The notes under the pieces: model-generated | Told to the model about the DNA's origin: nothing | The model's input: only the letters and a program-made list of their open reading frames with translations | Database searches by the model: none | From: Pseudomonadota bacterium | GTDB lineage: Bacteria; Pseudomonadota; Alphaproteobacteria; Rhizobiales; Xanthobacteraceae | Assembly (NCBI GenBank): GCA_023386635.1 | Contig: JAEWJH010000027.1 | Location: 1 to 64,000, forward strand | Length of the DNA stretch: 64,000 nucleotides | Direction: 5' to 3' | Position numbers and translations under genes: made by a program | Shown: positions 49,864-59,569 of the stretch, in pieces | Layout of the letters: each line of letters begins with the position of its first letter | Numbering within the stretch: the first letter of the stretch is position 1

Positions 49864-51234
49864 CTAGTACGCGTATTCCTTGTAGATCGGCACGATCGAG
49901 CCCTGCCACGGACCGTTGAACTTCTCGAGCAGTTCTTCAGCCGGCGTGATGCCGCGATCGTGCAAGTCCTCAAGCGGCTCGAGATAGCGGGTCTCGTCCT
50001 GGCCGCCCGGATCGAAGCGCCTGCGCCGCACCAGACCATTGCGCGACAAAGCAAGCACTTCGCCGGAAATCTCGAACAGCGTGCGGCCGCGGATCGCTGC
50101 CGCGAAGCCCTGCTTCGGCACGTCGTCGCGCAGCTTCTGCCGTTCCGCCGCGGTCCAGTCCTTGACGATATCCCACGCCGCATCGAGCGATGCGTTGTCG
50201 TACAGGACGCCGCACCACAGCGCGGCGAGCGAGGATAGACGCCTCCACGGGCCCCCGTCCGAGCCGCGCATCTCCAGATAACGTTTCAGCCGCACCTCGG
50301 GGAAAATGGTGCTGAGGTGATTGGCCCAGTCCGACATGGTGGCGCGCTCGCCCGGATGGCCGGGTAATTTGCCGGCCATCAGATCGCGGAACGACAGGCC
50401 CGACACGTCGATATAGTGATCGCCGCGCTTGAGGAAATACATCGGCACGTCGAGCGCATAGTCGGTGTAGCGCTCGAAGCCCATGCCGTCCTCGAACGCG
50501 AACGGCAACATGCCGGAGCGGTCCTTGTCGGTGTCGGTCCAGATCTGCGAGCGGAACGACAGGAAGCCGTTCGGCTTACCCTCGGTGAACGGCGAGTTGG
50601 CGAACAGCGCAGTGCCGACCGGCTGCAGCGCGAGCGCGACCCGCAGCTTCTTCACCATATCGGCTTCGGAGGAGAAGTCGTGGTTGGTCTGCACCGTGCA
50701 GGTCCGGTACATCATGTCGAGGCCGAGCGTGCCGACCTTCGGCATGTATTCGGTCATGATGCGGTAGCGACCCTTGGGCATGCGCGGCATGTCGGCACGC
50801 GACCATTCCGGCGTCATGCCGATGCCCAGAAAACCGATGCCGAGCGGCGCCGCCACTTCGCGCACCTGCGCCAGGTGCGCCATCAATTCGCTGTGGGTCT
50901 GATGCACGGTGTCGAGCGGCGCACCGGACAGTTCGAACTGTCCGCCGGGCTCGAGCGAAATCGCCCCGCCGCCGGTGACGTCGAACATCCCGATGATGTT
51001 GTCGCGCTCGAGGATCGGCTCCCAGCCGAGCAGACCCTGCATTCCATCGAGCAGCGCCCGGATGCCTTTCGGACCCTCATAGGGGACCGGACGATGGCCA
51101 TCGAGGGTGAACGCGAATTTCTCGTGCTCGGTGCCGACTCGAAATTGCGAGGCCGGCTTACATCCCTTTTCGAACCAGGCGACCAGCTCGTCGCGCGATT
51201 CAATGGGCGTCATATCAATCTGGTCGCGGGCCAT
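49864..51234 (-). CDS. gshA: Glutamate-cysteine ligase (plant type, GshA)
   Basis: 456 residues. GTEHEKFAFTLDGHRP, GGGAISLEPGGQFELSG, GFLGIGMTP and YMPKVGTLGLDMMYRTCTVQ mark the plant/alphaproteobacterial type of glutamate-cysteine ligase, the first step of glutathione synthesis. Catalytic Glu and metal residues in the GTEHE and LEPGGQ motifs are intact. The glutathione transferase, GFA, ChaC-like and DsbA-fold proteins in this window depend on its product. Confidence 0.94.
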   Translation of the reverse strand: MARDQIDMTPIESRDELVAWFEKGCKPASQFRVGTEHEKFAFTLDGHRPVPYEGPKGIRALLDGMQGLLGWEPILERDNIIGMFDVTGGGAISLEPGGQFELSGAPLDTVHQTHSELMAHLAQVREVAAPLGIGFLGIGMTPEWSRADMPRMPKGRYRIMTEYMPKVGTLGLDMMYRTCTVQTNHDFSSEADMVKKLRVALALQPVGTALFANSPFTEGKPNGFLSFRSQIWTDTDKDRSGMLPFAFEDGMGFERYTDYALDVPMYFLKRGDHYIDVSGLSFRDLMAGKLPGHPGERATMSDWANHLSTIFPEVRLKRYLEMRGSDGGPWRRLSSLAALWCGVLYDNASLDAAWDIVKDWTAAERQKLRDDVPKQGFAAAIRGRTLFEISGEVLALSRNGLVRRRRFDPGGQDETRYLEPLEDLHDRGITPAEELLEKFNGPWQGSIVPIYKEYAY

Positions 51235-51365
51235 GCAGAATCCTGGCAGCCTTATGAGGCGGCGACCTTAAACATGCGTCCCGGCAAAGGGCAATGGATT
51301 GACAGATTGGCGGCAGCCCCCATCTGATGGAGCTTGCCCGATGTGCGCGGGCATTTGCCCGCGCG

Positions 51366-52895
51366 TCAGGCAGCCAGTTTTTCCGCCAGCGGTCCCCGCG
51401 GCAGGTTTGCGACCATGACACGGTCGCGGCCCGTCTCCTTGGCGGCATAGAGCGCCGCATCGGCCGCCTTGACGAGATCGCGGGGAGTCAGGCCGGCCTG
51501 CGGCACCAAAGTCGCCGTGCCGATGCTCACGGTGGGCAGACGATCCGGCCGGCCCTGCTGCAACTCGCGCAGGGCGCCGATCTTGCCGCGGATCGCTTCC
51601 GCGACACAGAGCGCTTCGTCGGCACCGACTCCCGGCAGGATCACCGCGAATTCCTCGCCGCCGTAGCGCGCACTGCAATCGCTGCTGCGCTGCGTGGCGC
51701 TGGCGATGCAGTCGCCGAGCGCGGCGAGCACGTCGTCACCCATCTGATGGCCGAAGGTGTCGTTGTAGGCCTTGAAGTGGTCGGCGTCGATCATCAACAC
51801 AGACACCGGAGCAGAGATCCGGCGCGCGCGATTCCATTCCCGCGCGATGATCTGGTCGAAATGGCGGCGATTGTAGAGGCCAGTGAGCGCGTCCGTGGTC
51901 GCCAACCGCTGCAACTGTTCCTCGGCCTCGTCGCGACGTCGCAGCGAACGGATCAACCCGATCAGCAGCGCAAGATTGATGCAGCACAGGCTCGCCACCA
52001 GCGCGCCGATGCGCCACGCCTCCTGCCGCCAGCCGGCGTAGATCCGGTTCATCGCGGTGCCGTAGCTGATCTTGAGCGGCAACCCTGGCACGGTCTGATG
52101 AACATAGAACCGCTGAACACCGTCGATACCGGCCTGCGCCACAAACACACCGGCAGGCTCCGACAGCATCGCTCGCGTCACTGCGGTCTGACTGATATCA
52201 GCGCCAACGAGACCGGCCATGAACGGAAACCGCATCACGGCAATGCCGTCGTTATTCAACAGCGTAAGCGCGTCGCCCTCGCCCACGGTCACACGGCGGA
52301 ACAGATCGTGGAAATAGCTGAGCTTGAGCATGCCGACGACGACGCCGCCGAACGAGCCGTCCGGGAGGTTGATCCTGCGGCTGACGGCGAGCACGTATTC
52401 TCCGCGCTTGGTCGCATAGGGCGCGCTGATATACAGGCCGCCTCGGGGGTGGTCGCGATGAAATTGAAAGTAAGGCCGCTGCGCGTAGTTTGTGTCTCGC
52501 GGCGTCAACGACCGCGATTCCACCAGCACTTTGCCGTCTGGATCAAGCACCAGCAGCGAGCCGATATTCTTGGCGGTGGTCGAACGGTCAAACAGGACGA
52601 GTTGGCGCAATTCCGGCGAAACGTGACGGATCTCCGGATTCTGCAGGCCGTCGACCACCGCCTGCAAAGACAGATCGAACAGTTCCAGGTTGCGCGAGAT
52701 GTCGCTGCCGAGGGATGTGATCAGGTTGCTCGCCGCCGTTTCCGCCTGCGCACGATCGCGCCGCGCGATCTCGCTGAGAGAGAGCCAGCCGATGGCGGAG
52801 ATACCGATCGTTACAACCGCGCCGATCGAGATGAGCGCGCGCATCGGCCCCGATCGGCCGCCCGATTTGCCAAACAAGTGACGAATGCCCGGCAT
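51366..52895 (-). CDS. Diguanylate cyclase with periplasmic sensor
   Basis: 509 residues. One helix at residues 18-38, a dCache-like periplasmic domain (about 40-275) with IGSLLVLDPDGKVLVES and YFQFHRDHPRGGLYIS, a second helix (about 282-305), a short coiled coil, and a C-terminal GGDEF domain. The active-site GGEEF is at residues 412-416 and the inhibitory RxxD site at 403-406, so it should make c-di-GMP and be feedback-inhibited. Ligand of the sensor is unknown. Alone in its unit. Confidence 0.93.
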   Translation of the reverse strand: MPGIRHLFGKSGGRSGPMRALISIGAVVTIGISAIGWLSLSEIARRDRAQAETAASNLITSLGSDISRNLELFDLSLQAVVDGLQNPEIRHVSPELRQLVLFDRSTTAKNIGSLLVLDPDGKVLVESRSLTPRDTNYAQRPYFQFHRDHPRGGLYISAPYATKRGEYVLAVSRRINLPDGSFGGVVVGMLKLSYFHDLFRRVTVGEGDALTLLNNDGIAVMRFPFMAGLVGADISQTAVTRAMLSEPAGVFVAQAGIDGVQRFYVHQTVPGLPLKISYGTAMNRIYAGWRQEAWRIGALVASLCCINLALLIGLIRSLRRRDEAEEQLQRLATTDALTGLYNRRHFDQIIAREWNRARRISAPVSVLMIDADHFKAYNDTFGHQMGDDVLAALGDCIASATQRSSDCSARYGGEEFAVILPGVGADEALCVAEAIRGKIGALRELQQGRPDRLPTVSIGTATLVPQAGLTPRDLVKAADAALYAAKETGRDRVMVANLPRGPLAEKLAA

Positions 52896-53118
52896 CGCGC
52901 CGTCCCCCCAGCCCCAAATGTCGTCCCGCGAAATGCCCCCGCATTCCTGGCCATGGATGTAGCCGTTAGCCGTTGAGAAAAGCCGCGCAAAATCCCTGAA
53001 ATTGCGATTGGCCCATCAACCCGGCGTCAAGGTTGATCAATGGCAAACGCCACTGTGGCCGTGGAGAGGTTCTTTTTTTGTTCTTTTCTCCGCGCCATCA
53101 CTGATTTATGTAGCGCCC

Positions 53119-54243
53119 ATGACCGTCTTTACCCCGCATCAGGACGATGCCCTGAAAGCCGTTGGCGACTGGCTCAAGGCCAAGCCGGGCCGCCAGGGTA
53201 CGCCACAGGTGTTCCGGCTGTTCGGCTATGCCGGCACCGGCAAGACCACGCTCGCCCGCCACGTCGCCGACGCCCTCGACGGCACGGCGATGTTCGCGGC
53301 CTTTACCGGCAAGGCGGCGTCGGTGATGCGCAGCAAGGGGTGTTACAAGGCCTCCACCATCCACTCGCTGATCTACCGCACGCGCGAGAGCGGGAAAGAG
53401 ATACCGAGCTTCGACCTGTGGGAGGAGGCGCCGGCCTCCAAGGCCGACCTGCTGATCATCGACGAATGCTCGATGGTCGATCAGGAACTCGGCCGCGATC
53501 TGATGTCGTTCGGCGTGCCGATCCTGGTGCTCGGCGATCCGGCGCAGTTGCCGCCGATCCAGACCGGCGGCGGCAGCGGCGCGGGCTTCTTCACCGAGCA
53601 GGAGCCGGACGCGATGCTCACCGAGGTGCATCGCCAGGCGCGCGACAACCCGATCGTGCGGCTGTCGATGGAGATCCGCGAGGGCCGCTCGCTCGAACCC
53701 GGCGACTATGGCGACACCCAGGTGGTGGAGAAAGGCAAACTCGATCCGTCGCGTGTGCTCAAGGCCGATCAGGTGCTGGTCGGCCGCAATGCGACGCGGC
53801 GCGCCTACAATCAGCGCATGCGCGAACGGCGCGGCTTCGAGGGCACGCTACCCAGCGCCGGCGACAAGCTCGTCTGCCTGCGCAACAACCGCAAAAAGGG
53901 CCTGTTCAACGGCGGTCTGTGGACCGTGAAGGAACGCAGCGGCCGCAACACCGGCATCATGACCATGCGGCTGATGCCCGACGACGAAACCGCGACCCGC
54001 GGCGTCAAGGTGTCGGTGCGGCCGGAATGCTTCTCCGGCGGCATCGAGCAGCTCGACTGGCAGCGCCGCAAACCCTACGACGAATTCGATTACGGCTACG
54101 TGCTGACCGTGCACAAGGCGCAGGGCTCGCAATGGGACGACGTGGTGCTGTTCGACGAGAGCTTCGCGTTCTCCGATACCCGCGACCGCTGGCTCTATAC
54201 CGGCGTCACCCGCGCGGCGAAGACGCTGACGCTGGTGGTGTAA
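53119..54243 (+). CDS. RecD-like superfamily 1 helicase
   Basis: 374 residues. Walker A GYAGTGKT at residues 36-43, Walker B LLIIDECSMVD (Asp115, Glu116), then LVLGDPAQLPPIQTGGG, HRQARDNPIVRLS and the C-terminal VLTVHKAQGSQWDDVVLFDE and YTGVTRAAKTL motifs. It is a compact RecD/Pif1-like 5'-3' helicase, not a RecBCD subunit. ATG 53119 starts just before the motor domain. Its 3' end overlaps the convergent MarR gene by 38 bases. Confidence 0.9.
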   Translation: MTVFTPHQDDALKAVGDWLKAKPGRQGTPQVFRLFGYAGTGKTTLARHVADALDGTAMFAAFTGKAASVMRSKGCYKASTIHSLIYRTRESGKEIPSFDLWEEAPASKADLLIIDECSMVDQELGRDLMSFGVPILVLGDPAQLPPIQTGGGSGAGFFTEQEPDAMLTEVHRQARDNPIVRLSMEIREGRSLEPGDYGDTQVVEKGKLDPSRVLKADQVLVGRNATRRAYNQRMRERRGFEGTLPSAGDKLVCLRNNRKKGLFNGGLWTVKERSGRNTGIMTMRLMPDDETATRGVKVSVRPECFSGGIEQLDWQRRKPYDEFDYGYVLTVHKAQGSQWDDVVLFDESFAFSDTRDRWLYTGVTRAAKTLTLVV

Positions 54244-54760
54244 CCTCCTGCGGCACCGTCAGCTTGCCGAGCAAATGATGCAGTTGAACGGCTTCCGCAC
54301 GGGTCAGCTTGACGCCGACATGACGTTCGATCGCCGCCGCATAGGCATCCCACATTTTCTTGCGTAGCGCCCGCCCTGACGCCGTGATCACGACGAACTG
54401 GCCGCGCCCGTCGATCGGACAGATCCGCCGCTCGACGTAACCGGCTTCGACCAGCCGGTCGATCAGCCGCGACATGGCGTATTGCGGAAACAGCATCGCG
54501 CGCTCCAACTCGAGCGGGCGCAGGTAGCCGTTCTCGGCGCGCGACAGTTCCAGCAGCGCGTCGTACCAGGCGAGCGGCGGAAAGCCGGCCTGCTTCAGTT
54601 CGTCTTCGACCGCATTCACGAGATCGTGTTGAACGCGCACCAGCCGCGCCCAGGCCGAAACCGCGGCCTCGGAGCAGACGCCAGGCGAGGTTTTTACAGG
54701 CGTCGTGGCCGGTTTTTTCCGCTTACCGTGCTGCGATTTTTCGCCGGGACTGCTGGACAT
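54206..54760 (-). CDS. MarR-family regulator
   Basis: 184 residues. A lysine-rich N-terminal tail precedes a winged-helix core (PPLAWYDALLELSRAENGYL, QYAMSRLIDRLVEAGYVERR, with wing DGRGQFVVIT). ATG 54760 (MSSSPGEKS) is chosen; the frame is open upstream but that part overlaps the operator region. It is divergent from the glutathione transferase gene, with duplicated GATGCATCTGCATC sites between them, so it likely represses that gene and itself. Confidence 0.88.
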   Translation of the reverse strand: MSSSPGEKSQHGKRKKPATTPVKTSPGVCSEAAVSAWARLVRVQHDLVNAVEDELKQAGFPPLAWYDALLELSRAENGYLRPLELERAMLFPQYAMSRLIDRLVEAGYVERRICPIDGRGQFVVITASGRALRKKMWDAYAAAIERHVGVKLTRAEAVQLHHLLGKLTVPQEVTPPASASSPRG

Positions 54761-54780
54761 AAGCGTCAATCTATTCGTTA

Positions 54781-54827
54781 GATGCATCTGCATCAAGCTT
54801 GACAGATGGATGCATCTGCATCTAACT
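54781..54827. promoter_or_regulatory. Duplicated operator with promoter between MarR and GST genes
   Basis: GATGCATCTGCATC occurs at 54781-54794 and again at 54809-54822. Between the copies TTGACA (54799-54804) reads toward the GST gene, with a weak -10 (CTAACT, 54822-54827) 17 bases on. The second copy covers the spacer. This is the expected layout for MarR repression. Confidence 0.7.
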
Positions 54828-54855
54828 CCCGGCATCCACCAACGGAGAGATTGTC

Positions 54856-55467
54856 ATGAAGCTGTATTACTCGCCGGGCGCCTGCTCGCTGTCGCCGCAT
54901 ATCGTGCTGCGCGAGACCGGCCTGCCGTTCGAGCTGGAGCGCGTCGACACCAAAACCAAGAAGACCGAGAAGGGCGACGACTATCTCGCCATCAACCCGA
55001 AGGGCTCGGTACCGGCGCTGAAGCTCGACGACGGCGACGTGATCACCGAAGGCCCGGCGATCGTCCAGTATCTCGCCGACAAGGCCGGCAAGACCGATCT
55101 CGCGCCCGCCGCCGGCACCAAGGACCGCACCAGGCTGCAGGAGTGGCTGAACTACATCACCAGCGAAGTGCACAAGCAGTTCACGCCGCTGTTCAAGCCC
55201 GACACGCCGGCCGACTACAAGACGATCGCCAAGGCGAACCTGACCAAGCAGTTTGCCTATCTCGACAAACAGCTTGCCGGAAAAGATTTCCTGCTCGGCA
55301 AGACCTTCAGCGTCGCCGACGCCTATCTGTTCGTGGTGATGAACTGGCGCAAATTCCACAATCTCGAGATCGCCGAACTGAAGAACCTCTCGGCTTATCT
55401 CGAGCGCGTCGCCGCCCGCCCGAAGGTGAAGGAAGCCATGACCGCGGAAGGCCTGATCAAGGCCTGA
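54856..55467 (+). CDS. Glutathione transferase, beta-like
   Basis: 203 residues. N-terminal thioredoxin domain MKLYYSPGACSLSPHIVLRE with Cys10 as in beta-class bacterial transferases, EGPAIVQYLADK and a C-terminal helical domain containing FSVADAYLFVVMNW. It conjugates or reduces electrophiles with glutathione. GGAGAG lies 8 bases ahead of the ATG. Likely controlled by the divergent MarR regulator, which may sense its substrates. Confidence 0.9.
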   Translation: MKLYYSPGACSLSPHIVLRETGLPFELERVDTKTKKTEKGDDYLAINPKGSVPALKLDDGDVITEGPAIVQYLADKAGKTDLAPAAGTKDRTRLQEWLNYITSEVHKQFTPLFKPDTPADYKTIAKANLTKQFAYLDKQLAGKDFLLGKTFSVADAYLFVVMNWRKFHNLEIAELKNLSAYLERVAARPKVKEAMTAEGLIKA

Positions 55468-55489
55468 CGCGACAGCGCGCCTCGAAGAC

Positions 55490-55520
55490 AATGGCCGGGC
55501 CCGTCAGCCCGGCCATTTTT
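55490..55520. terminator. Bidirectional terminator between GST and cupin genes
   Basis: Arms AATGGCCGGGC (55490-55500) and GCCCGGCCATT (55507-55517), loop CCGTCA, then TTTTT. The stem is very close to the atp terminator at 30440. Confidence 0.88.
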
Positions 55521-55527
55521 GTTGGCC

Positions 55528-55986
55528 TCAGTAGGGTTCGCCGTTCTTGCGGGTATAGCGCATACCCGACGCATCCTTGTGCGCCAGCATGTCGATATCC
55601 GGATAAGTCGCGGTCTCGGTCGGCATGCGCGAGCCGACTTCGAGGAATACGGCATCCTGCTGGGTGCGATTGATCAGGCAATGGCCGTTGGCGACACCGG
55701 CCTTCCATCCGGCGCAATCGCCCGGCTTGAGCACCGTCTCGCCGCCGTCCTCGCACAACGTGACTTCGCCCGCGAGCACGTAGACCAGTTCGTCCTCGTT
55801 GGCATGCCAGTGCCGCTGCGACGAAGCGGCGCCGGGCTTGAGCGTGCAGAGATTGACGCCGAACTGCGTCAATCCGACGGCGTTGCCGAGACGCTTGCGC
55901 ATGCGGCCTTCGACCGCCACCGCGAACTGCGGCGGATAACCGGTGCGGGTGTCGAGCGGAATGGCATCGAGATCGATTTTCGGCAT
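55528..55986 (-). CDS. Cupin-domain protein
   Basis: 152 residues, a single cupin barrel: QRHWHANEDELVYVLAGEVTL with metal-ligand His residues, and GWKAGVANGHCLINRT. Cytoplasmic, metal-dependent, substrate unknown. ATG 55986 is chosen; the gap to the acyl-CoA dehydrogenase stop upstream is 26 bases, so the two are probably one operon. Confidence 0.88.
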   Translation of the reverse strand: MPKIDLDAIPLDTRTGYPPQFAVAVEGRMRKRLGNAVGLTQFGVNLCTLKPGAASSQRHWHANEDELVYVLAGEVTLCEDGGETVLKPGDCAGWKAGVANGHCLINRTQQDAVFLEVGSRMPTETATYPDIDMLAHKDASGMRYTRKNGEPY

Positions 55987-56012
55987 GGTATCGTTCCGTT
56001 TTGCGCCTTGCC

Positions 56013-57173
56013 TCAGAGGCTGCGCGCGATCAGGAGTTTCATGATTTCGTTGGTGCCGGCATAGATGCGCATCACCCGCGCGTCGCGATAGAGCCGCGAG
56101 ATCGGATATTCGTCCATGAAGCCGTAGCCGCCGAACAATTGCAGGCAGCGGTCGATTACCTTGGCCTGCATGTCCGTCACCCAGTATTTCGCCATCGACG
56201 CGCCGACCGCGTCGAGCTCGCCCTTGATGTGACGCACAATGCAATTGTCGACGAACACGCGCGACACCGTCGCCTCGGTCTTGCACTCGGCCAGCACGAA
56301 CTGCGTGTTCTGGAAGTCGAGGATCGGCTTGCCGAACGCCTTGCGCTCCTTCACATAGTCGATGGTCAAGGCAAGACCGCGTTCGGTCATCGCCTGCGCG
56401 TGGGTCGCGACCAGCAGCCGCTCCTGCGACAATTCCTGCATCAGTTGATAGAAGCCTTGCCCTTCCTGGGTACCGAGCAGACTGTCGGCCGGCAGCGGCA
56501 CGTCGTCGAAGAACAGTTCCGACGTGTCGGCAGAATCGAGACCGAGCTTCTTCAGCTTGCGGCCGCGCCGGAAGCCCGTTGCGCCATCGGTCTCCAGTAC
56601 CATCAGCGAAACGCCCTTGGCGCCCTGCGACTGATCGGTCTTGGCAACGACAACGATAAGGTTGGCATGCTGCCCGTTGGTGATGAAGGTCTTGGCGCCG
56701 TTGAGCACATAGCCGTTGCCCGATTTGCGCGCGGTCGTCTTGACGCCTTGCAGATCGGAACCGGTGCCGGGCTCGGTCATGGCAATGGCGCCGACCATCT
56801 CGCCGCTCGCGAGCTTCGGCAGCCAGCGCTTCTTTTGCTCCTCGGTGCCGTAATGCAGGATATAGGGCGCGACGATCGCCGAATGCAGCGGCGCGCCGAA
56901 CGAATCGAAACCGCCGCCGCTGAAGGCGCGGATGATCGCCGCCTCATGAGCGAAGGTGCCGCCGGCGCCGCCATACTCCTCCGGCATCGCCGCACACAAC
57001 AGCCCGGCCGCGCCCGCCTGGGTCCAGACCTCGCGCGGATACATGTGGGCCTCGTTCCAGGCCTCCACATGCGGCGCGAATTCGGCATTGACGAAACGTT
57101 GCGCCTGCTCCTCCAGCAGCACGATATCCTCGGTCATCCAGGCGGGTCGCGGCAGTTGCAATGGATCGGTCAC
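56013..57173 (-). CDS. Acyl-CoA dehydrogenase family protein
   Basis: 386 residues. The FAD-binding acyl-CoA dehydrogenase pattern is clear: IAMTEPGTGSDLQGVKTTA, GAKTFITNGQHANLIVV, SQERLLVATHAQAMTERGL, and C-terminal GYGFMDEYPISRLYRDARVMRIYAGTNEIMK. It oxidises an acyl-CoA and passes electrons to ETF. Chain specificity cannot be read. It precedes the cupin gene in the same direction. Confidence 0.92.
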   Translation of the reverse strand: MTDPLQLPRPAWMTEDIVLLEEQAQRFVNAEFAPHVEAWNEAHMYPREVWTQAGAAGLLCAAMPEEYGGAGGTFAHEAAIIRAFSGGGFDSFGAPLHSAIVAPYILHYGTEEQKKRWLPKLASGEMVGAIAMTEPGTGSDLQGVKTTARKSGNGYVLNGAKTFITNGQHANLIVVVAKTDQSQGAKGVSLMVLETDGATGFRRGRKLKKLGLDSADTSELFFDDVPLPADSLLGTQEGQGFYQLMQELSQERLLVATHAQAMTERGLALTIDYVKERKAFGKPILDFQNTQFVLAECKTEATVSRVFVDNCIVRHIKGELDAVGASMAKYWVTDMQAKVIDRCLQLFGGYGFMDEYPISRLYRDARVMRIYAGTNEIMKLLIARSL

Positions 57174-57339
57174 GGGCGCATCTCCAAATCAATGACAGCA
57201 AGCTTAAGCTGCGCTGCAGCGACGGGCTAGTGCGCCATCAGCCACAGCGATCACCACATCGAATGGATGCCAGCAATCGGATTGACTGGTTGCCGGTGCC
57301 GCGCGGTGCTAGATCGGATCGGCAACGCCGGACCAACTC

Positions 57340-58587
57340 GTGACTTCTCCTCCCGTCATCGCACCCGCTTCGGGCACCGAAACCGAAACGCCCTATGCGT
57401 GGCGGCGGCTCGCCATTTGCCTGCTGATCGGCACGATCGGCGGTGTCGGCATGTGGTCGCCGGTGGTGGCGCTGCCCGCCGTCGAAGCCGATTTCGGCCT
57501 GACGCGCGCCGGCGCTTCACTCCCCTACACGCTGGCGATGATCGGCGTCGCCTTCGGCGGCGTGTTCATGGGCTGGATGGTCGACCGGTTCGGCCTGATG
57601 CTGCCGGCGCTGATGGCAGCCGGCGCCATTGGCCTTGGTTACGTGCTGGCCGGGACCGCGACCACCTATTGGCAATTCGTTCTGGCGTATGGCCTGCTGA
57701 TCGGCACGATCGGCAGCGCCACCATGTTCGGACCGCTGATGGCCGATGTGTCGCGCTGGTTCACGCGCAACCGCGGCATCGCGGTGGCGATCAGCGCGTC
57801 CGGCAATTATCTCAGCGGCGCGATCTGGCCGCCGGTAGCGCAGCACTTCATCGAGACCGTTGGCTGGCGCACGACACATATCGGCATCGGCATCTTCTGT
57901 GTCGTCACGATGGTGCCGCTCGCTTTGCTGCTGCGGCGGCGCGCGGCGGCGCATGAGACGACGGCGATCGAAACCGGATCCGGCCATGCGCTGGGCGGGC
58001 TCGGCATCTCGCCGAATACCTTGCAGACGTTGCTGTTCGTATCCGCCATCTGCTGCTGCGTCGCCATGTCGATGCCGCAAGTGCATATCGTCGCGTATTG
58101 TGGCGAACTCGGCTACGGCGTCGCCCGCGGCGCGGAGATGCTGTCGCTGATGTTGGGCCTAGGCATCATCAGCCGGATCGCGTCGGGATATGCCGCGGAC
58201 CGGATCGGCGGCCTCGCCACACTGCTGATCGGCGCGACGCTGCAGGGCGCTACGCTGGTGCTTTATGCCTTCTTTGACGGTCTGACATCGCTCTACCTGA
58301 TTTCAGCGTTGTTTGGACTGTTCCAGGGCGGCATCGTTCCGAGCTACGCGATCATCGCACGCGAATACTTTTCGCCGCGCGAGGCCGGCATGCGTGTCGG
58401 CATCGTCATCATGGCGTCGCTGTTCGGCATGGCGCTCGGTGGATGGATGTCCGGCAAGGTGTTTGACCTCACGGGATCCTATGCCATCGCGTTTGTCGGC
58501 GGTTTCGGATTCAGCATGCTGACCGTGCTGATTTCCGGCTGGCTCCTGCTCCGCGCACATCACAGCCAGACGCCAGTGCCGGCATAA
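57340..58587 (+). CDS. Major facilitator superfamily transporter
   Basis: 415 residues, twelve helices, start GTG 57340. GGVFMGWMVDRFG and RWFTRNRGIAVAISASGNYLSG between helices are YbfB/YjiJ-like; HALGGLGIS in the middle loop separates the two six-helix halves. Probable export or uptake of a small metabolite; substrate unknown. Divergent from the acyl-CoA dehydrogenase gene. Confidence 0.88.
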   Translation: MTSPPVIAPASGTETETPYAWRRLAICLLIGTIGGVGMWSPVVALPAVEADFGLTRAGASLPYTLAMIGVAFGGVFMGWMVDRFGLMLPALMAAGAIGLGYVLAGTATTYWQFVLAYGLLIGTIGSATMFGPLMADVSRWFTRNRGIAVAISASGNYLSGAIWPPVAQHFIETVGWRTTHIGIGIFCVVTMVPLALLLRRRAAAHETTAIETGSGHALGGLGISPNTLQTLLFVSAICCCVAMSMPQVHIVAYCGELGYGVARGAEMLSLMLGLGIISRIASGYAADRIGGLATLLIGATLQGATLVLYAFFDGLTSLYLISALFGLFQGGIVPSYAIIAREYFSPREAGMRVGIVIMASLFGMALGGWMSGKVFDLTGSYAIAFVGGFGFSMLTVLISGWLLLRAHHSQTPVPA

Positions 58588-58807
58588 CCCACGTCACCTC
58601 AGCGTCATTGCATCGCCACGCGAGCGACACGTTTGATCGCCCGCGCCACGTTATCGTCACGATGCGTTCGGCATGTGTCCGTTCACATTTTTTTTGACAC
58701 GACAATCAAGGAACGCCTGCGGCGCTGCGGCATTTCCTCCGCGAGGCTTCGCGATGCAGCGCACGCATCGGCCTTGCGATGTTTTTCAAAAACAAGGAGT
58801 GATATTC

Positions 58808-59251
58808 ATGCACGCAATTCAGCATCACGCGCGGGGCGTCCTGAGCGCCGCTGCGATCGCCACGGCCGCCCTGGTGGGCGGCACGTTCGCCACCCCGGCC
58901 TCCGCCCAGTGGGCGAGCGACAACTATGCTCCTTACGCCGCACCGGCGACCGGCGTTGTCGTCGGCACTCTGGCCGGTGTCGGCCTTTATAATGGCTGGT
59001 ATGGTTCGAGCGCGGCCGCGACCTCGCTCGGTGCCACCGCCGCTTCGTCGGCCGTTGCCGGCGGCGTGATCGGTGTCGGCGCAGCGGCGCTGGTGGACGC
59101 GGCGATCCAGCCGTGCCGCGGCTTCCATGCCATGTTCGACCTGAGCCACGGTCAGTGCGTCAACGGCGAATATGTCGGCTATCGGAACGTTGAGTATCGC
59201 GAGCGGGGCCCGATGACCTATCGGGAGCGGCATATGCGCCGCGCGCGCTAA
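58808..59251 (+). CDS. Exported protein with Gly/Ala-rich core
   Basis: 147 residues. AAGGAGT 8 bases upstream fixes ATG 58808. A signal peptide (about residues 1-33, ending PASAQ) is followed by a Tyr-containing stretch, a glycine-zipper-like hydrophobic region (GVVVGTLAGVGLYNGWYG, AVAGGVIGVGAAALV) and a C-terminal end with two cysteines and an Arg-rich tail. No named domain. A terminator follows. Confidence 0.78.
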   Translation: MHAIQHHARGVLSAAAIATAALVGGTFATPASAQWASDNYAPYAAPATGVVVGTLAGVGLYNGWYGSSAAATSLGATAASSAVAGGVIGVGAAALVDAAIQPCRGFHAMFDLSHGQCVNGEYVGYRNVEYRERGPMTYRERHMRRAR

Positions 59252-59270
59252 TCCAAGACGCCGCGCGACT

Positions 59271-59301
59271 AAAACCTCCGCCTCCGGGCGGAGGTTTTTT
59301 T
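59271..59301 (+). terminator. Intrinsic terminator of the Gly/Ala-rich protein gene
   Basis: Arms AAAACCTCCGCC (59271-59282) and GGCGGAGGTTTT (59287-59298), loop TCCG, then a T run to 59301. Confidence 0.92.
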
Positions 59302-59569
59302 ATGTCTCTCTGTCAAAAGATGGGGAGCGCTCTCAAGCGTTAAAGCTTTCTTAATGGCATCGAACCGCGGACCGCATCTGTCCTGCCGGCAGCGTATCGC
59401 TACCGCCCGGCGGACAATTGCTTACGGAAAATCAACCGTATCCGCCCCTCGTTAACCCCCCCTTTACCATAAGCCGCAAAAGTCGCGGCGAGGATGGCGG
59501 CGCGCGCCAAAGCGCGACGACATAACGGTCCGATGGTGACCGCTCCTCGCGGAGGTGGGTGTCCACGGC

